A DNA stretch of 64,000 nt from Anaerolineae bacterium. Its GTDB lineage: Bacteria; Chloroflexota; Anaerolineae; Aggregatilineales; Aggregatilineaceae. Shown in pieces: positions 18,633-27,864 of this stretch. The stretch is taken from assembly GCA_018432315.1 (NCBI GenBank), contig JAHDLB010000019.1:1-64000 (forward strand). The letters run 5' to 3'. The notes beneath the pieces are model-generated. The model was not told the origin of the DNA. It saw nothing but the letters and a program-made list of their open reading frames with translations, and did not search any database. The position numbers and the translations under genes are program-made. The number at the start of each line of letters is the position of its first letter. Positions within the stretch are counted from its first letter, which is position 1.

Positions 18633-21600
18633 ATGAGCGAGCAGTTGACGATACGAACGCTCGGCGGGCTGGCGATTGAGCACAACAGCGTGCCAGTCAG
18701 CGGCTTTGATTCCCGAAAGGTGCAGGCACTGCTGGTCTTTCTGGCCTGCACTGGGCGCGTCTATCCACGCGAGGTCGTCGCCGAGATGCTGTGGGAAGAG
18801 CGCACCCAGGCGCAGGCCCTCAGCAACCTGCGGGTGGCCCTCACCAACCTGCGCCAGACCGTCCAGCCATTCGTCACCATCACCCGCGAGAGCGTCGGTC
18901 TCGACCCGGAAAGCGACGTCTGGCTGGATGCCGCGGCATTCGAGCGGCAGCTGGACGCAGCCGGCACGGATGCGGTGCGTCTGGCCGCGGCCCTGGAATT
19001 GTACGCGGGCGATTTCCTGGCGGGATTCTACGTGGACAGCACCGCCTTCGAAGAATGGTCCACCCGCGAGCGCGAGCGCCTGCGCCTGTCGGCGATGGAA
19101 GGGCTCGATCGCCTGACGGCCTGTTACGCCACTCAAGGCGATTATCGCGTCGGGATCGCCGCCGCCGCCCGCCTGCTGGACATGGACCCGCTGCGTGAGG
19201 AAACGCACCGCCGCTTGATGGAGCTGCTGTGGTGGTCGGAGCAGCGCGGCAAGGCGCTCGAGCAGTACGAGACCTGCCGCCGCCTGCTGCGCGATGAGTT
19301 GGGCATTGATCCTTCGCCCGATACAACGGCATTGTACGAGCGCATCCGCACTGGCGAAACACCCATCAAAGCCGCCGAGCCGCAGGCTATCCGCAGCTAC
19401 CTCGTGCGCGAGCGCATTGGCGCGGGCGGATTCGGCGAGGTCTATCGCGCCTTCCAGCCAGTCGTCAACCGTGAAGTGGCGATCAAGATCATCAAGCCCG
19501 AGCTGGCTAACCAGTCCGATTTCATCCGGCGTTTTGAGACCGAAGCGCAGCTAGTGGCGCAACTGGAACACCCGCATATCGTGCCGCTGTATGATTACTG
19601 GCGCGAGCCGGGCGGCGCCTACCTGGTCATGCGCTATCTGCCGCGCAGCCTGGAGGATCGGCTGGCCCAGGGACCGCTCACCCTGGACGAAAGCGTGCGC
19701 CTGGTCGAGCAAATCGCGGCGGCGCTGACGGTTGCCCACCGGCAGGGAATCGTCCACCGTGACCTGAAACCGGAGAACATCCTGCTCGACGACGAGGACA
19801 ACGCGTACTTGACCGACTTCGGCATTGCAAAGGTGCTCGGCCCGGCAGCTCGCGCCACGGTCGAAGGGGGTGTGATCGGCTCGCCCGCCTATCTCGCGCC
19901 GGAGCAGATCAAGTCCGAGCCGGTAACCCCGTCAAGCGACCTGTACAGCCTGGGACTGCTCCTGTATGAGGCGCTGACCGGGAGCCTGCCTTTCTCAGCG
20001 GATCTGTCGCCGAGCGCGCTGCTGTACCGCCAGTTATCCGAGCCGCTGCCTTCCCTGCTCACCTCCCGGCCCGACCTGCCCCCCGCCCTGGACGATGTGC
20101 TCCAACGCGCCACCGCCAAAGACCCGGCCGATCGCTTCACTGATGCGCTGAGCTTGGCCGCGGCCTTTCGCCAGGCCAGCGCAGCAACCATAGCGGCTCA
20201 CGACCAGCGCCGCCGCTGGACTCCTGCCGATGCACTGGTGACAGTCCGCAATCCGTACAAAGGGCTGCGCGCCTTTACCGAAGCCGATACGGATGACTTT
20301 TTCGGGCGCGAGGCGCTGGTCGAGCAGTTGCTGGCGAGGCTGGACGAAAAGGGACCCTTCGAGCGCTTTCTGGCTGTGATCGGACCCAGCGGCTGCGGCA
20401 AGTCGAGCGTCGTGCGCGCCGGGGTAATCCCCGCTGTGCGAGAGGGGCGCCTGCCCGGCTCGGAGGCCTGGTTCATCGCCGAGATGCTGCCCGGCGCGCA
20501 CCCGCTGGAAGAGCTGGAGATCGCGCTGACGCACATCGCTGCTCGGACTCCACCGCACATCATGGAGCAGCTCCAGCGCGATGATCGGGGCGTCCTGCGC
20601 GCCGTCCGCATGACCCTGCCCCACGAGACCAGCCAGTTACTGCTGGTGATTGACCAGTTCGAGGAAGTGTTCACGCTGGTCGACGACCCTGCGGAAACGC
20701 GGCACTTCCTGAACAGCCTCTACACGGCCGTGACCGACCCGCGCAGTCCTCTGCGGGTGATTGTCACGCTGCGGGCTGATTTTTATGACCGGCCCCTGAT
20801 GCACGCCGAAGTCAGCCAGCTCGTGCGCCACCGCACCGAGATCGTCGTGCCCATGACCGCCGAGGAAATCGAGCGCGCCATTAGCACCCCCGCCGAGCAG
20901 GTTGGCGTGAGCCTGGAACCCGGCCTGGCGGTGGCAATCACCGCCGAAGTGCACGAGCAGCCGGGCGCCCTGCCCATGCTGCAATACGCCCTCACCCAAA
21001 TATTCGATCGTCGCCAGGACAACACGCTGACCCTCGACATCTACCGCATGTTGGGCGGCGTGATGGGCGTGCTGGCGGAACAGGCAGATACTGTCTACCA
21101 GCAGTTCGACGACTCCCAGCAGGAGCTGGCCCGGCAGTTGTTCCTGCGACTGGTCACTCTCGGCGAGGGGATCGAGGACACCCGGCGGCGCGTGCGACGG
21201 ACCGAGCTGATCTCGTTGGGCGGACCGGCGATGGAGCCGATCATCGATGCGTTTGACCGGTCGCGCCTGTTCACGCTCGATCAGGACCCGGTCAACCGCG
21301 AGCCGACGGTGGAAATCGCCCACGAGGCCTTGCTCCGGGAATGGCGGCTGCTCCGCCAGTGGCTCGACCAGAGCCGGGATGACATCCGGGTGCAGCGCCG
21401 CCTGGCACACGCCGCCCAGGAATGGCTGAATGCCGATCGCGATCCCAGCTACCTGGCCACCGGCACTCGGCTGAGTCTGTTCGAGACATGGGCGGCGGCT
21501 ACCGATGTCGCCTTGACCGACCAGGAAGCTCGCTACCTCGAAGCCAGCATCGCCGAGTGGCGCGCGCGACGCGAGCGCGAAGCCCGCCTGGAACGCCGAG

Positions 21601-24308
21601 CACGCCAGTGGCTGATGGCGCTGGTGGTCGGCCTGGCTGTGTTCCTGGTGGTGGCGCTGGGGCTGCTGATCTTCGCTATCCGCGAGCAGGACAAGGCCAA
21701 GGATCAGGCGCGGGCAGCCCGGGCCGCGGAAGCCAACGCGGAGCGGAACGCCGCCGAGATTCAAAGCCTGCTGTGGGCCAACAATGCCCGTCAGGCGTTG
21801 GATCATGACGACCTGGATCTAGCCCTTCCGCTGGCCCTGGCCGCGAACCGGATCGACAACCCGCCGGTGTTTGATCAGCGCACGCTGGCCGAAATCGCCT
21901 ATGCGCCGGGACTACAACGACGGCTCGCCGGTCACACTTCTCAGATCACCAGCGTGGCCTACAGTCCGGATGGCCGTTTCGCGCTCTCGGGCGCCTACGA
22001 CAACCGGCTGATCCTGTGGGATCTCGATAGCGGCACAGTTCTCCGCGAGTTCTATGGGCTGCACACGGCGGCGATCACCAGCGTGGCCTTTCATCCGGAT
22101 GGACAGCGGGCGCTTTCTGGCTCACTGGACGGCAGGCTGATTCTGTGGGATATCAGCACCGGCAGGGTCTTGGACCGGCTCACCGGGCACACCCAGGCCA
22201 TCTACAGCGTCGCGTTCAGCCCGGATGGCCGGTGGGCGCTCTCCGGGTCGCAGGACAAAACAGCGATCGTGTGGGAAGTAGACACCGGCGCCGCTGTGCA
22301 GACGCTGAGCGGCGAAGCGGATGCGATCCACAGCGTCGCCTTCAGCCCCGACGGTCGATTGGCGCTCACCGGCGGCTGGGATGGTCAGGTTGTTCTGTGG
22401 GACGTCGGGTCCGGTCTGGCGACCCAGCGTTTCGAAGGGCATACCGCATCCGTCTACACCGTCGCATTCACGCCGGATGGCCGCCAGATCATCTCCGGCG
22501 GCGGGGACGACCAGTTGATCCTGTGGAACGTGGAAAACCCCCACCCGCTGGCGATCCTGTCGGGCAGCCACGCTCAACGATTCCTGTGTATCGCGGTCAG
22601 CCCAGATGGCCGCTGGCTGCTCACCGGGTCGGAAGACAGCTCGGTCATTCTCTGGAGTCTCGAGTCCAGGGAAAAAGCCATCACGCTACGCGGACACACG
22701 GGTGCCGTGACCAGCGTCGCATTCAGCCCGCCCGCCGGCGGCAGGCCGCTCAGCGCGCTCTCTGCCAGCCGGGACAACAACCTGATCCTGTGGGGCATCG
22801 CCAGCGGCGCGATTCTGAGCACCTGGCAGGGCCATGCCGCCGATGTGCTGGCGGTGGCTTACAGCCCCGATGGCCAGCGCGCCGCCACTGCGTCCAGCGA
22901 CCGCACAGTGGTCATCCGGGATGTCCGCACCGGGACGCGGCTGCTAACCCTGCGCGGCCACACTGACCGGGTACAAAGCGTGGCCTTCAGCCCGGATGGC
23001 CGCCTGGTCGCGTCCGCCTCGCGCGATGGCACCATCCGGCTGTGGGATGCCGAAACGGGCCAGGAACGCCAACAACTGAGAGGCCATGAAAGCTACGTCA
23101 ACAGTGTGGCCTTCAGCCCCGATGGGCGGGCGCTCATTTCCGGCAGCCATGACCAGGACGTCATCATCTGGGACCTCGAGACAGGCGCCATCCGTCACCG
23201 GCTGGAAGCCAACCAGGGACCGGTCTACAGCGTGGCTTTCAGCCCGGACGGGTGGCGCGCCCTTTCTGGCTCGCGTGAGAACGCGTTGATCCTCTGGGAC
23301 GTGGACACCGGGGCGCGGCTGTCCACGCTGCGCGGCGGCCACACCAGCTACGTCAGCGCCGTCGCGTTCAGCCCCGATGGCCAGACTATCCTCTCTGGAT
23401 CTGGTGATAACACAATCATCCTGTGGGATGCGCAAACCGGCGCAGTCCGGCGCAGCCTGAGCGGGCATACGGATGATGTGACCAGCGTGGCGTTCCACCC
23501 CGACGGGCAGGTCGTGCTGTCCGGCTCGCGCGACGGCACGCTCATCCTGTGGGCGCCCTGGGACCGCGAGCGCGAGGCTGTGCTGAACGTGCTGGCGGGC
23601 CACACCGGCCCCATCACCAACGTGGCCTTCAGTCCCGATGGGCGAACCGCCCTGTCCGGCTCGAGCGACAAGACGGCGATCTGGTGGCGAATTGACGCTA
23701 CCCCGGACGAGCTAATCGCCTGGACCCTGACCCACCGCGAGGTGCGCGAGCTGACCTGCACCGAGCGCGACACCTTCCTCGTCCCGCCGTTGTGCGACAA
23801 CAATCTGACCTATCCCACCCGGACGCCGCATCCGGCCATGACCTCGGTGTTCATTCCCCACCCGGTCGCCGGGACCGTCCAGGTGACCGTTGCCTCCGAT
23901 CAAGCGCTGACGTCCACGCCCGCGCCACCCTTACCAACACCAACTGCTGAGCAGCCTTCGGCAACTCCGGCCCCCACGCGCCAGCCCGCGTCCCCCGTCC
24001 CGACCGCCGTCCCGGCATTTTCGGGCGCGCTGCTCATGGGCGTGTCGGTCAGCGGCATGACGCGCCCCGGCGACCGGCTGCAGTGGACCTTTGACGGGGT
24101 CAAAGGGCAGGCCATCACGCTGGTCAACAACAGCTTCAATGTCGCATTCATGGTGCTCGACACGGATGGCACGGTGCTCGCCGGACCGTCCAGTGAAGGG
24201 CGCATTGGACCAGTTGTGCTTCCGTTCACCGGCACGTACAGCGTGCTGGCGATAGCCGATCTGCCCGGCCGGTACCTGTTCACACTGGTGGACGAGAGCG
24301 GGCCGTGA
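18633..24308 (+). CDS. Giant regulator: winged-helix/BTAD, Ser/Thr kinase, STAND NTPase, TM, 14 WD40 repeats, beta domain
   Basis: An 1891-aa protein. Order: SARP-type winged helix (4-95), bacterial transcriptional activation domain (96-240), Hanks kinase (252-515; IGAGGFGEVY, VAIKIIKPE, HRDLKPENILL, LTDFGIAKV all present), STAND-type NTPase (about 545-950; Walker A GPSGCGKSS near 584, Walker B VIDQFEEVF near 671), one membrane helix (about 992-1016), fourteen WD40 repeats (1096-1686, two seven-bladed propellers), a Pro/Thr linker (about 1760-1795) and a beta domain like that of PPC proteins. ATG 18633 follows GGGGGG. The topology predicts DNA-binding, kinase and NTPase parts inside and WD40 outside. 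The signal and targets are unknown. Confidence 0.88.
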   Translation: MSEQLTIRTLGGLAIEHNSVPVSGFDSRKVQALLVFLACTGRVYPREVVAEMLWEERTQAQALSNLRVALTNLRQTVQPFVTITRESVGLDPESDVWLDAAAFERQLDAAGTDAVRLAAALELYAGDFLAGFYVDSTAFEEWSTRERERLRLSAMEGLDRLTACYATQGDYRVGIAAAARLLDMDPLREETHRRLMELLWWSEQRGKALEQYETCRRLLRDELGIDPSPDTTALYERIRTGETPIKAAEPQAIRSYLVRERIGAGGFGEVYRAFQPVVNREVAIKIIKPELANQSDFIRRFETEAQLVAQLEHPHIVPLYDYWREPGGAYLVMRYLPRSLEDRLAQGPLTLDESVRLVEQIAAALTVAHRQGIVHRDLKPENILLDDEDNAYLTDFGIAKVLGPAARATVEGGVIGSPAYLAPEQIKSEPVTPSSDLYSLGLLLYEALTGSLPFSADLSPSALLYRQLSEPLPSLLTSRPDLPPALDDVLQRATAKDPADRFTDALSLAAAFRQASAATIAAHDQRRRWTPADALVTVRNPYKGLRAFTEADTDDFFGREALVEQLLARLDEKGPFERFLAVIGPSGCGKSSVVRAGVIPAVREGRLPGSEAWFIAEMLPGAHPLEELEIALTHIAARTPPHIMEQLQRDDRGVLRAVRMTLPHETSQLLLVIDQFEEVFTLVDDPAETRHFLNSLYTAVTDPRSPLRVIVTLRADFYDRPLMHAEVSQLVRHRTEIVVPMTAEEIERAISTPAEQVGVSLEPGLAVAITAEVHEQPGALPMLQYALTQIFDRRQDNTLTLDIYRMLGGVMGVLAEQADTVYQQFDDSQQELARQLFLRLVTLGEGIEDTRRRVRRTELISLGGPAMEPIIDAFDRSRLFTLDQDPVNREPTVEIAHEALLREWRLLRQWLDQSRDDIRVQRRLAHAAQEWLNADRDPSYLATGTRLSLFETWAAATDVALTDQEARYLEASIAEWRARREREARLERRARQWLMALVVGLAVFLVVALGLLIFAIREQDKAKDQARAARAAEANAERNAAEIQSLLWANNARQALDHDDLDLALPLALAANRIDNPPVFDQRTLAEIAYAPGLQRRLAGHTSQITSVAYSPDGRFALSGAYDNRLILWDLDSGTVLREFYGLHTAAITSVAFHPDGQRALSGSLDGRLILWDISTGRVLDRLTGHTQAIYSVAFSPDGRWALSGSQDKTAIVWEVDTGAAVQTLSGEADAIHSVAFSPDGRLALTGGWDGQVVLWDVGSGLATQRFEGHTASVYTVAFTPDGRQIISGGGDDQLILWNVENPHPLAILSGSHAQRFLCIAVSPDGRWLLTGSEDSSVILWSLESREKAITLRGHTGAVTSVAFSPPAGGRPLSALSASRDNNLILWGIASGAILSTWQGHAADVLAVAYSPDGQRAATASSDRTVVIRDVRTGTRLLTLRGHTDRVQSVAFSPDGRLVASASRDGTIRLWDAETGQERQQLRGHESYVNSVAFSPDGRALISGSHDQDVIIWDLETGAIRHRLEANQGPVYSVAFSPDGWRALSGSRENALILWDVDTGARLSTLRGGHTSYVSAVAFSPDGQTILSGSGDNTIILWDAQTGAVRRSLSGHTDDVTSVAFHPDGQVVLSGSRDGTLILWAPWDREREAVLNVLAGHTGPITNVAFSPDGRTALSGSSDKTAIWWRIDATPDELIAWTLTHREVRELTCTERDTFLVPPLCDNNLTYPTRTPHPAMTSVFIPHPVAGTVQVTVASDQALTSTPAPPLPTPTAEQPSATPAPTRQPASPVPTAVPAFSGALLMGVSVSGMTRPGDRLQWTFDGVKGQAITLVNNSFNVAFMVLDTDGTVLAGPSSEGRIGPVVLPFTGTYSVLAIADLPGRYLFTLVDESGP

Positions 24309-24379
24309 GCGGTGTTTCGCCTACATGACGTGGCGGCTGTCTGGCAGGCTCGTGTGCGCCGCGCTCTTCCTGCGTGTGC

Positions 24380-26107
24380 TCACCCTCGCCGCGCGGCCAG
24401 CTGCGCCGCCTGGTCGATGGTGTACCAGTCGTATTGGCTCCCAAGAGCCAGCGATGTGGCGGGATACTCGACCCAGGGTTTGGCCAGGGCCATCAGAACG
24501 CCCGTATGGATCGGAATGATAGGGAATTGACCATTGGGGCCAAACAGGCGTTCTTCGATGTCGCGGTACAGGGTCGTCCGCTCCAGGAGATCGGGGTTCG
24601 CCGCCGCCTGGTCGATCAGGTCATCGATCTCGGAGCAGGGTCGGTTGATCCCATTGAAGCCACCACAGTGCATATAATCGCCCAGAAAATTGTTGGCGTC
24701 CGGATAGTCTGCGATCCATGCGTCATGCCACATCTGGGGCCGGTATTCTTCCGGAGAAGCCGAATCAATCACACTGTAAAACGTGCTGTCCGACACTTCT
24801 TCCACGCGCATCAGGGCGGGATCACAGCCCAGCACTTCTTCGAGCCGGGCGGCCAGGTAGCCAAAGGCAAACCCGATCCCCTCCATAGCCACGGCCCGGA
24901 TTTCCGGGAATCCGTCGCAGCCGGGATAGCCAGCCAGGGCCAACTGCGCGCGCGCGTAATCCGGATCGAAGCCCACTCCCACCTCGTCAATGGGCGGCGC
25001 GCCCAACAGGCCCGGCGGCGTGAAGTGAATCATGGGTGCACAGAGGGAATGTGCGCCATAGATATCGTGACACCATTGTGCGCGGTCCAATGCGGCCGAG
25101 AAAGCCCGCCGGACATGCACGTTATCGAACGGGGCAACATCATTGGCAAACACGTAAAATTGAGACGCTGCGCGGTAGCGGTAGATAACCTGGGCCGCCA
25201 GTACTGGGTCGATGGCGACTTCCTCGAGGCGGCCATAGGGAACGGATCCCAGATCAACCTCGTTCCGCGCATACGCCTGGAAAGCGTCTTCATCACTGTC
25301 CCAGATCGTGGTCACGACGCGCTCGACGTTGCCGGGACCGCGCAGGTCGTCCGGCAGGTAGGGATTCCGCACCAGGGTCCAGCTCCGGCCATCGCGCCAG
25401 TCATCCAACATGAAGGGGCCATTGGTCACCATCGTGCCGGGTTGAGTCCACTCCTGGCCGTACTGCTCGATCACTTCGGGCGGAACCGCGCGTAGAATCG
25501 GATTCACACTCCAGGAAAGGAAATATCCAGCCGCGAGCTGTAAGTGAATCTCCAGCGTGACGTCGTCCAGGGCGCGCGCCTGAACCAGCTCGTAGTCGTC
25601 GTCCGTGATCTCATTGACGGAGCGGCTGGCGAGCGCGCTACAACCGGAGACCAGGTGGTCAATCAACTGGACATACGGCGCGCGTGCGCGGGGATCGCAG
25701 GCCCGCGCGATGCCATACGCCACGTCGTGCGCCGTAACCATACGCAGGATGGCGGCCTCTCCGGCTGCGGGGTCCCAATGCACCCAGGGTACATCGTCGC
25801 GCAGCGTGAAGGTCCACACCCGGCCATCGTCGCTGACGGTCCAGCTTGTTGCCAGCTCCGGGACGTTCACGCCCGCAATCGGGTCCACATTGGTCAGGCC
25901 AAGAAACAGGCTTTCAATCTCGGTGACGTGGAACTCCATACGCTGTGGATCAAGCTCCGTGAGCGGCATAGAACTGCCGCCCGCAGCGGTGTACAGCGTC
26001 ACCGGCTCATCCTGGCGGGCGCGGTCCCCGGCGGAGACCGGCACCCCCGACGACAGCACCAGGGCAACGATCACCAACAACATGACGGACTGCAAGCGCG
26101 TATGCAT
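24380..26107 (-). CDS. Family-5 (oligopeptide-type) solute-binding protein, paralogue 1 of 3
   Basis: A 575-aa secreted binding protein. The signal peptide spans residues 1-26 (LLVIVALVLSSGVPVSAGD) with no lipobox cysteine. Family-5 features: ATSWTVSDDGRVWTFTLRDDVPW, the TNGPFMLDDW block and FDNVHVRRAFSAALDR. ATG 26107 is chosen because AAGGAG precedes it by about 7 bp and it lies 10 bp after the neighbour's stop. It is the last of three tandem paralogues sharing the C-terminal TIDQAAQLAAR, and its signal peptide nearly equals that of paralogue 2. No permease or ATPase gene accompanies them. The ligand is unknown; peptides or plant oligosaccharides are both possible for the family. Confidence 0.87.
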   Translation of the reverse strand: MHTRLQSVMLLVIVALVLSSGVPVSAGDRARQDEPVTLYTAAGGSSMPLTELDPQRMEFHVTEIESLFLGLTNVDPIAGVNVPELATSWTVSDDGRVWTFTLRDDVPWVHWDPAAGEAAILRMVTAHDVAYGIARACDPRARAPYVQLIDHLVSGCSALASRSVNEITDDDYELVQARALDDVTLEIHLQLAAGYFLSWSVNPILRAVPPEVIEQYGQEWTQPGTMVTNGPFMLDDWRDGRSWTLVRNPYLPDDLRGPGNVERVVTTIWDSDEDAFQAYARNEVDLGSVPYGRLEEVAIDPVLAAQVIYRYRAASQFYVFANDVAPFDNVHVRRAFSAALDRAQWCHDIYGAHSLCAPMIHFTPPGLLGAPPIDEVGVGFDPDYARAQLALAGYPGCDGFPEIRAVAMEGIGFAFGYLAARLEEVLGCDPALMRVEEVSDSTFYSVIDSASPEEYRPQMWHDAWIADYPDANNFLGDYMHCGGFNGINRPCSEIDDLIDQAAANPDLLERTTLYRDIEERLFGPNGQFPIIPIHTGVLMALAKPWVEYPATSLALGSQYDWYTIDQAAQLAARRG

Positions 26108-26117
26108 AGCTGACTCC

Positions 26118-27854
26118 TTATCCTCCGCGCGCGGCCAACTGCGCCGCCTGGTCGATGGTGTACCAGTCGAAGTGAGGCACGCCGAACACACCATCGGTCC
26201 CAAACGGGCCGTTGTACCAGGGCTTATGTAGCGACAAAGTGCCGGACATAAACATTGGGATCATCGGATGCTCTCCGTCAGGGCCGAAGAAGCGGTCCTC
26301 AATATCGCGATACAAGTCGGTCCGTGTCAGCACGTCGGACGCTGCCGCCGCCTGGTCAATCAGGTCGTCGATCGCGGTACACGGGCGGTTGAAGGGCTGG
26401 CCGCTCCCGCAGCCCAGCACATCCCCGACATAGTTGTTTGCGTCGGGATAGTCGGGGCACCACACGAGCGTCCACATATCCGGACGGCCCTCGGGGGGCA
26501 GAACCGGATCGATGATCGAAAAATAGAGCTCATCCTGCACGGCCTCGACTCGCAACCGGTCGGGGTCGCAGCCCAACACCTCTTCCATACGATCCACCAA
26601 AAACTCACCCCACACCCCGGCCTTTTCCCAGACCAGGACGCGGAGTTCCGGGAATCCTTCACAACCGGGATACCCGGCCAGCGCCAACTGCTCGAGCGCG
26701 TAGTCCGGATCGAAGCCCACGCCCACCTCATCAATCGGCGGCGCGCCAAACAAACCAGGGGGCGTGAAGTGGATCACGGGCACGGCCGGGCTCAATATCC
26801 CTTGCGCGATGACCTCATCCACAAAGCGCTGCCGGTCGAACGCCGCCGCGAAAGCCCGCCGCGCATGCACGTTGTCAAACGGCGGCCTGTCATGCGTGAA
26901 GCCGAAGTAGTGGACACAATAGCCATAGTCGATCAGTCGTTGATCCGCGTAGCGCTCATCATCGAGGACCGCCTGTTTCTCCGGTGGCGGAACACCGGTC
27001 GCATCGACCAGGTTACTCTGGTACAGGGGATAGACGTCAAGGTAAGTCGCGTGTTGGGTGACAACAACTCGCTCGATATTCCCTGGTCCCTGGAGGTCAG
27101 CGGGCAGCAGATGATTCCGCACCAGCGCGTATTGAACGCCGGGCGTCCAGCTATCGAGCATATATGGGCCGTTGGTCATCATCGTGCCGACGTTGGTCCA
27201 CTCCTCGCCGTATTCCTCGATGATCTCACGCGGAACCGGGTGGAAAGACCATATGGGAACCATGCTCAGGAAGTAGCCCGCCGCTACCTGCAACTGCACT
27301 TCGAGCGTGGTATCGTCCAAGGCCCGGACTCCGACCAGATCGTAATCGGCATCCGTGATCTGATCGAGCGGCCTGGCGGTCAGCGCAGGACAACCCTGGA
27401 TGATCCGGGCAGCCATGGATGTGTACTGGGCTTCCAGGCGTGGGTCGCACAGTCGCTTGAATGCGTATTCCGCATCCTGAGCAGTCACGTAACGGATCAC
27501 CTCGCTGGCTTGAGCAGCGGGGTCCCAGCGCACCCAGGGCACATCGTCTCGCAGATAGAAGGTCCACACCCGGCCATCCTCACTCACGGTCCAGCTCGTG
27601 GCCAGCTCCGGGACAATCTCCCCAGTGATGGGATGGCGGTCTGCCAGTCCCAGGAATAGGTTGTCAATGGCCTCGATGTCGTGGTCGTTGTCGGCGCGCT
27701 GGGGGTCGTAGGTGGCAAGCGCCACAAGTCTGGCAAGATACAGCGTCACTGGCTCGGTCTGGCGGGCGCGGTCCCCGGCGGAGACCGGCACCCTCGACAG
27801 CAGCAGCAAGGCCGCGATCACCAGCAGCGCGACCGAATGCAAGCGCGTATGCAT
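26118..27854 (-). CDS. Family-5 solute-binding protein, paralogue 2 of 3
   Basis: A 578-aa secreted binding protein. It begins MHTRLHSVALLVIAALLLL, almost the same signal peptide as paralogue 1, and cleaves near VSAGD. The mature protein has ATSWTVSEDGRVWTFYLRDD, TNGPYMLDSW, the FDNVHARRAFAAAFDR block and GAPPIDEVGVGFDPDYA, shared by all three copies. It lies 10 bp from each neighbour, and the two spacers are nearly the same, pointing to duplication of whole gene units. Divergence in the central binding region suggests different ligands. It must use a permease encoded elsewhere. Confidence 0.87.
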   Translation of the reverse strand: MHTRLHSVALLVIAALLLLSRVPVSAGDRARQTEPVTLYLARLVALATYDPQRADNDHDIEAIDNLFLGLADRHPITGEIVPELATSWTVSEDGRVWTFYLRDDVPWVRWDPAAQASEVIRYVTAQDAEYAFKRLCDPRLEAQYTSMAARIIQGCPALTARPLDQITDADYDLVGVRALDDTTLEVQLQVAAGYFLSMVPIWSFHPVPREIIEEYGEEWTNVGTMMTNGPYMLDSWTPGVQYALVRNHLLPADLQGPGNIERVVVTQHATYLDVYPLYQSNLVDATGVPPPEKQAVLDDERYADQRLIDYGYCVHYFGFTHDRPPFDNVHARRAFAAAFDRQRFVDEVIAQGILSPAVPVIHFTPPGLFGAPPIDEVGVGFDPDYALEQLALAGYPGCEGFPELRVLVWEKAGVWGEFLVDRMEEVLGCDPDRLRVEAVQDELYFSIIDPVLPPEGRPDMWTLVWCPDYPDANNYVGDVLGCGSGQPFNRPCTAIDDLIDQAAAASDVLTRTDLYRDIEDRFFGPDGEHPMIPMFMSGTLSLHKPWYNGPFGTDGVFGVPHFDWYTIDQAAQLAARGG

Positions 27855-27864
27855 AGCTGACTCC

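Noticed and set aside
21922-23690. Regular DNA repeats possibly resembling a CRISPR or satellite array
   Set aside because: The periodicity of about 126 bp is coding: it is the WD40 repeat unit in frame, with no spacer structure.
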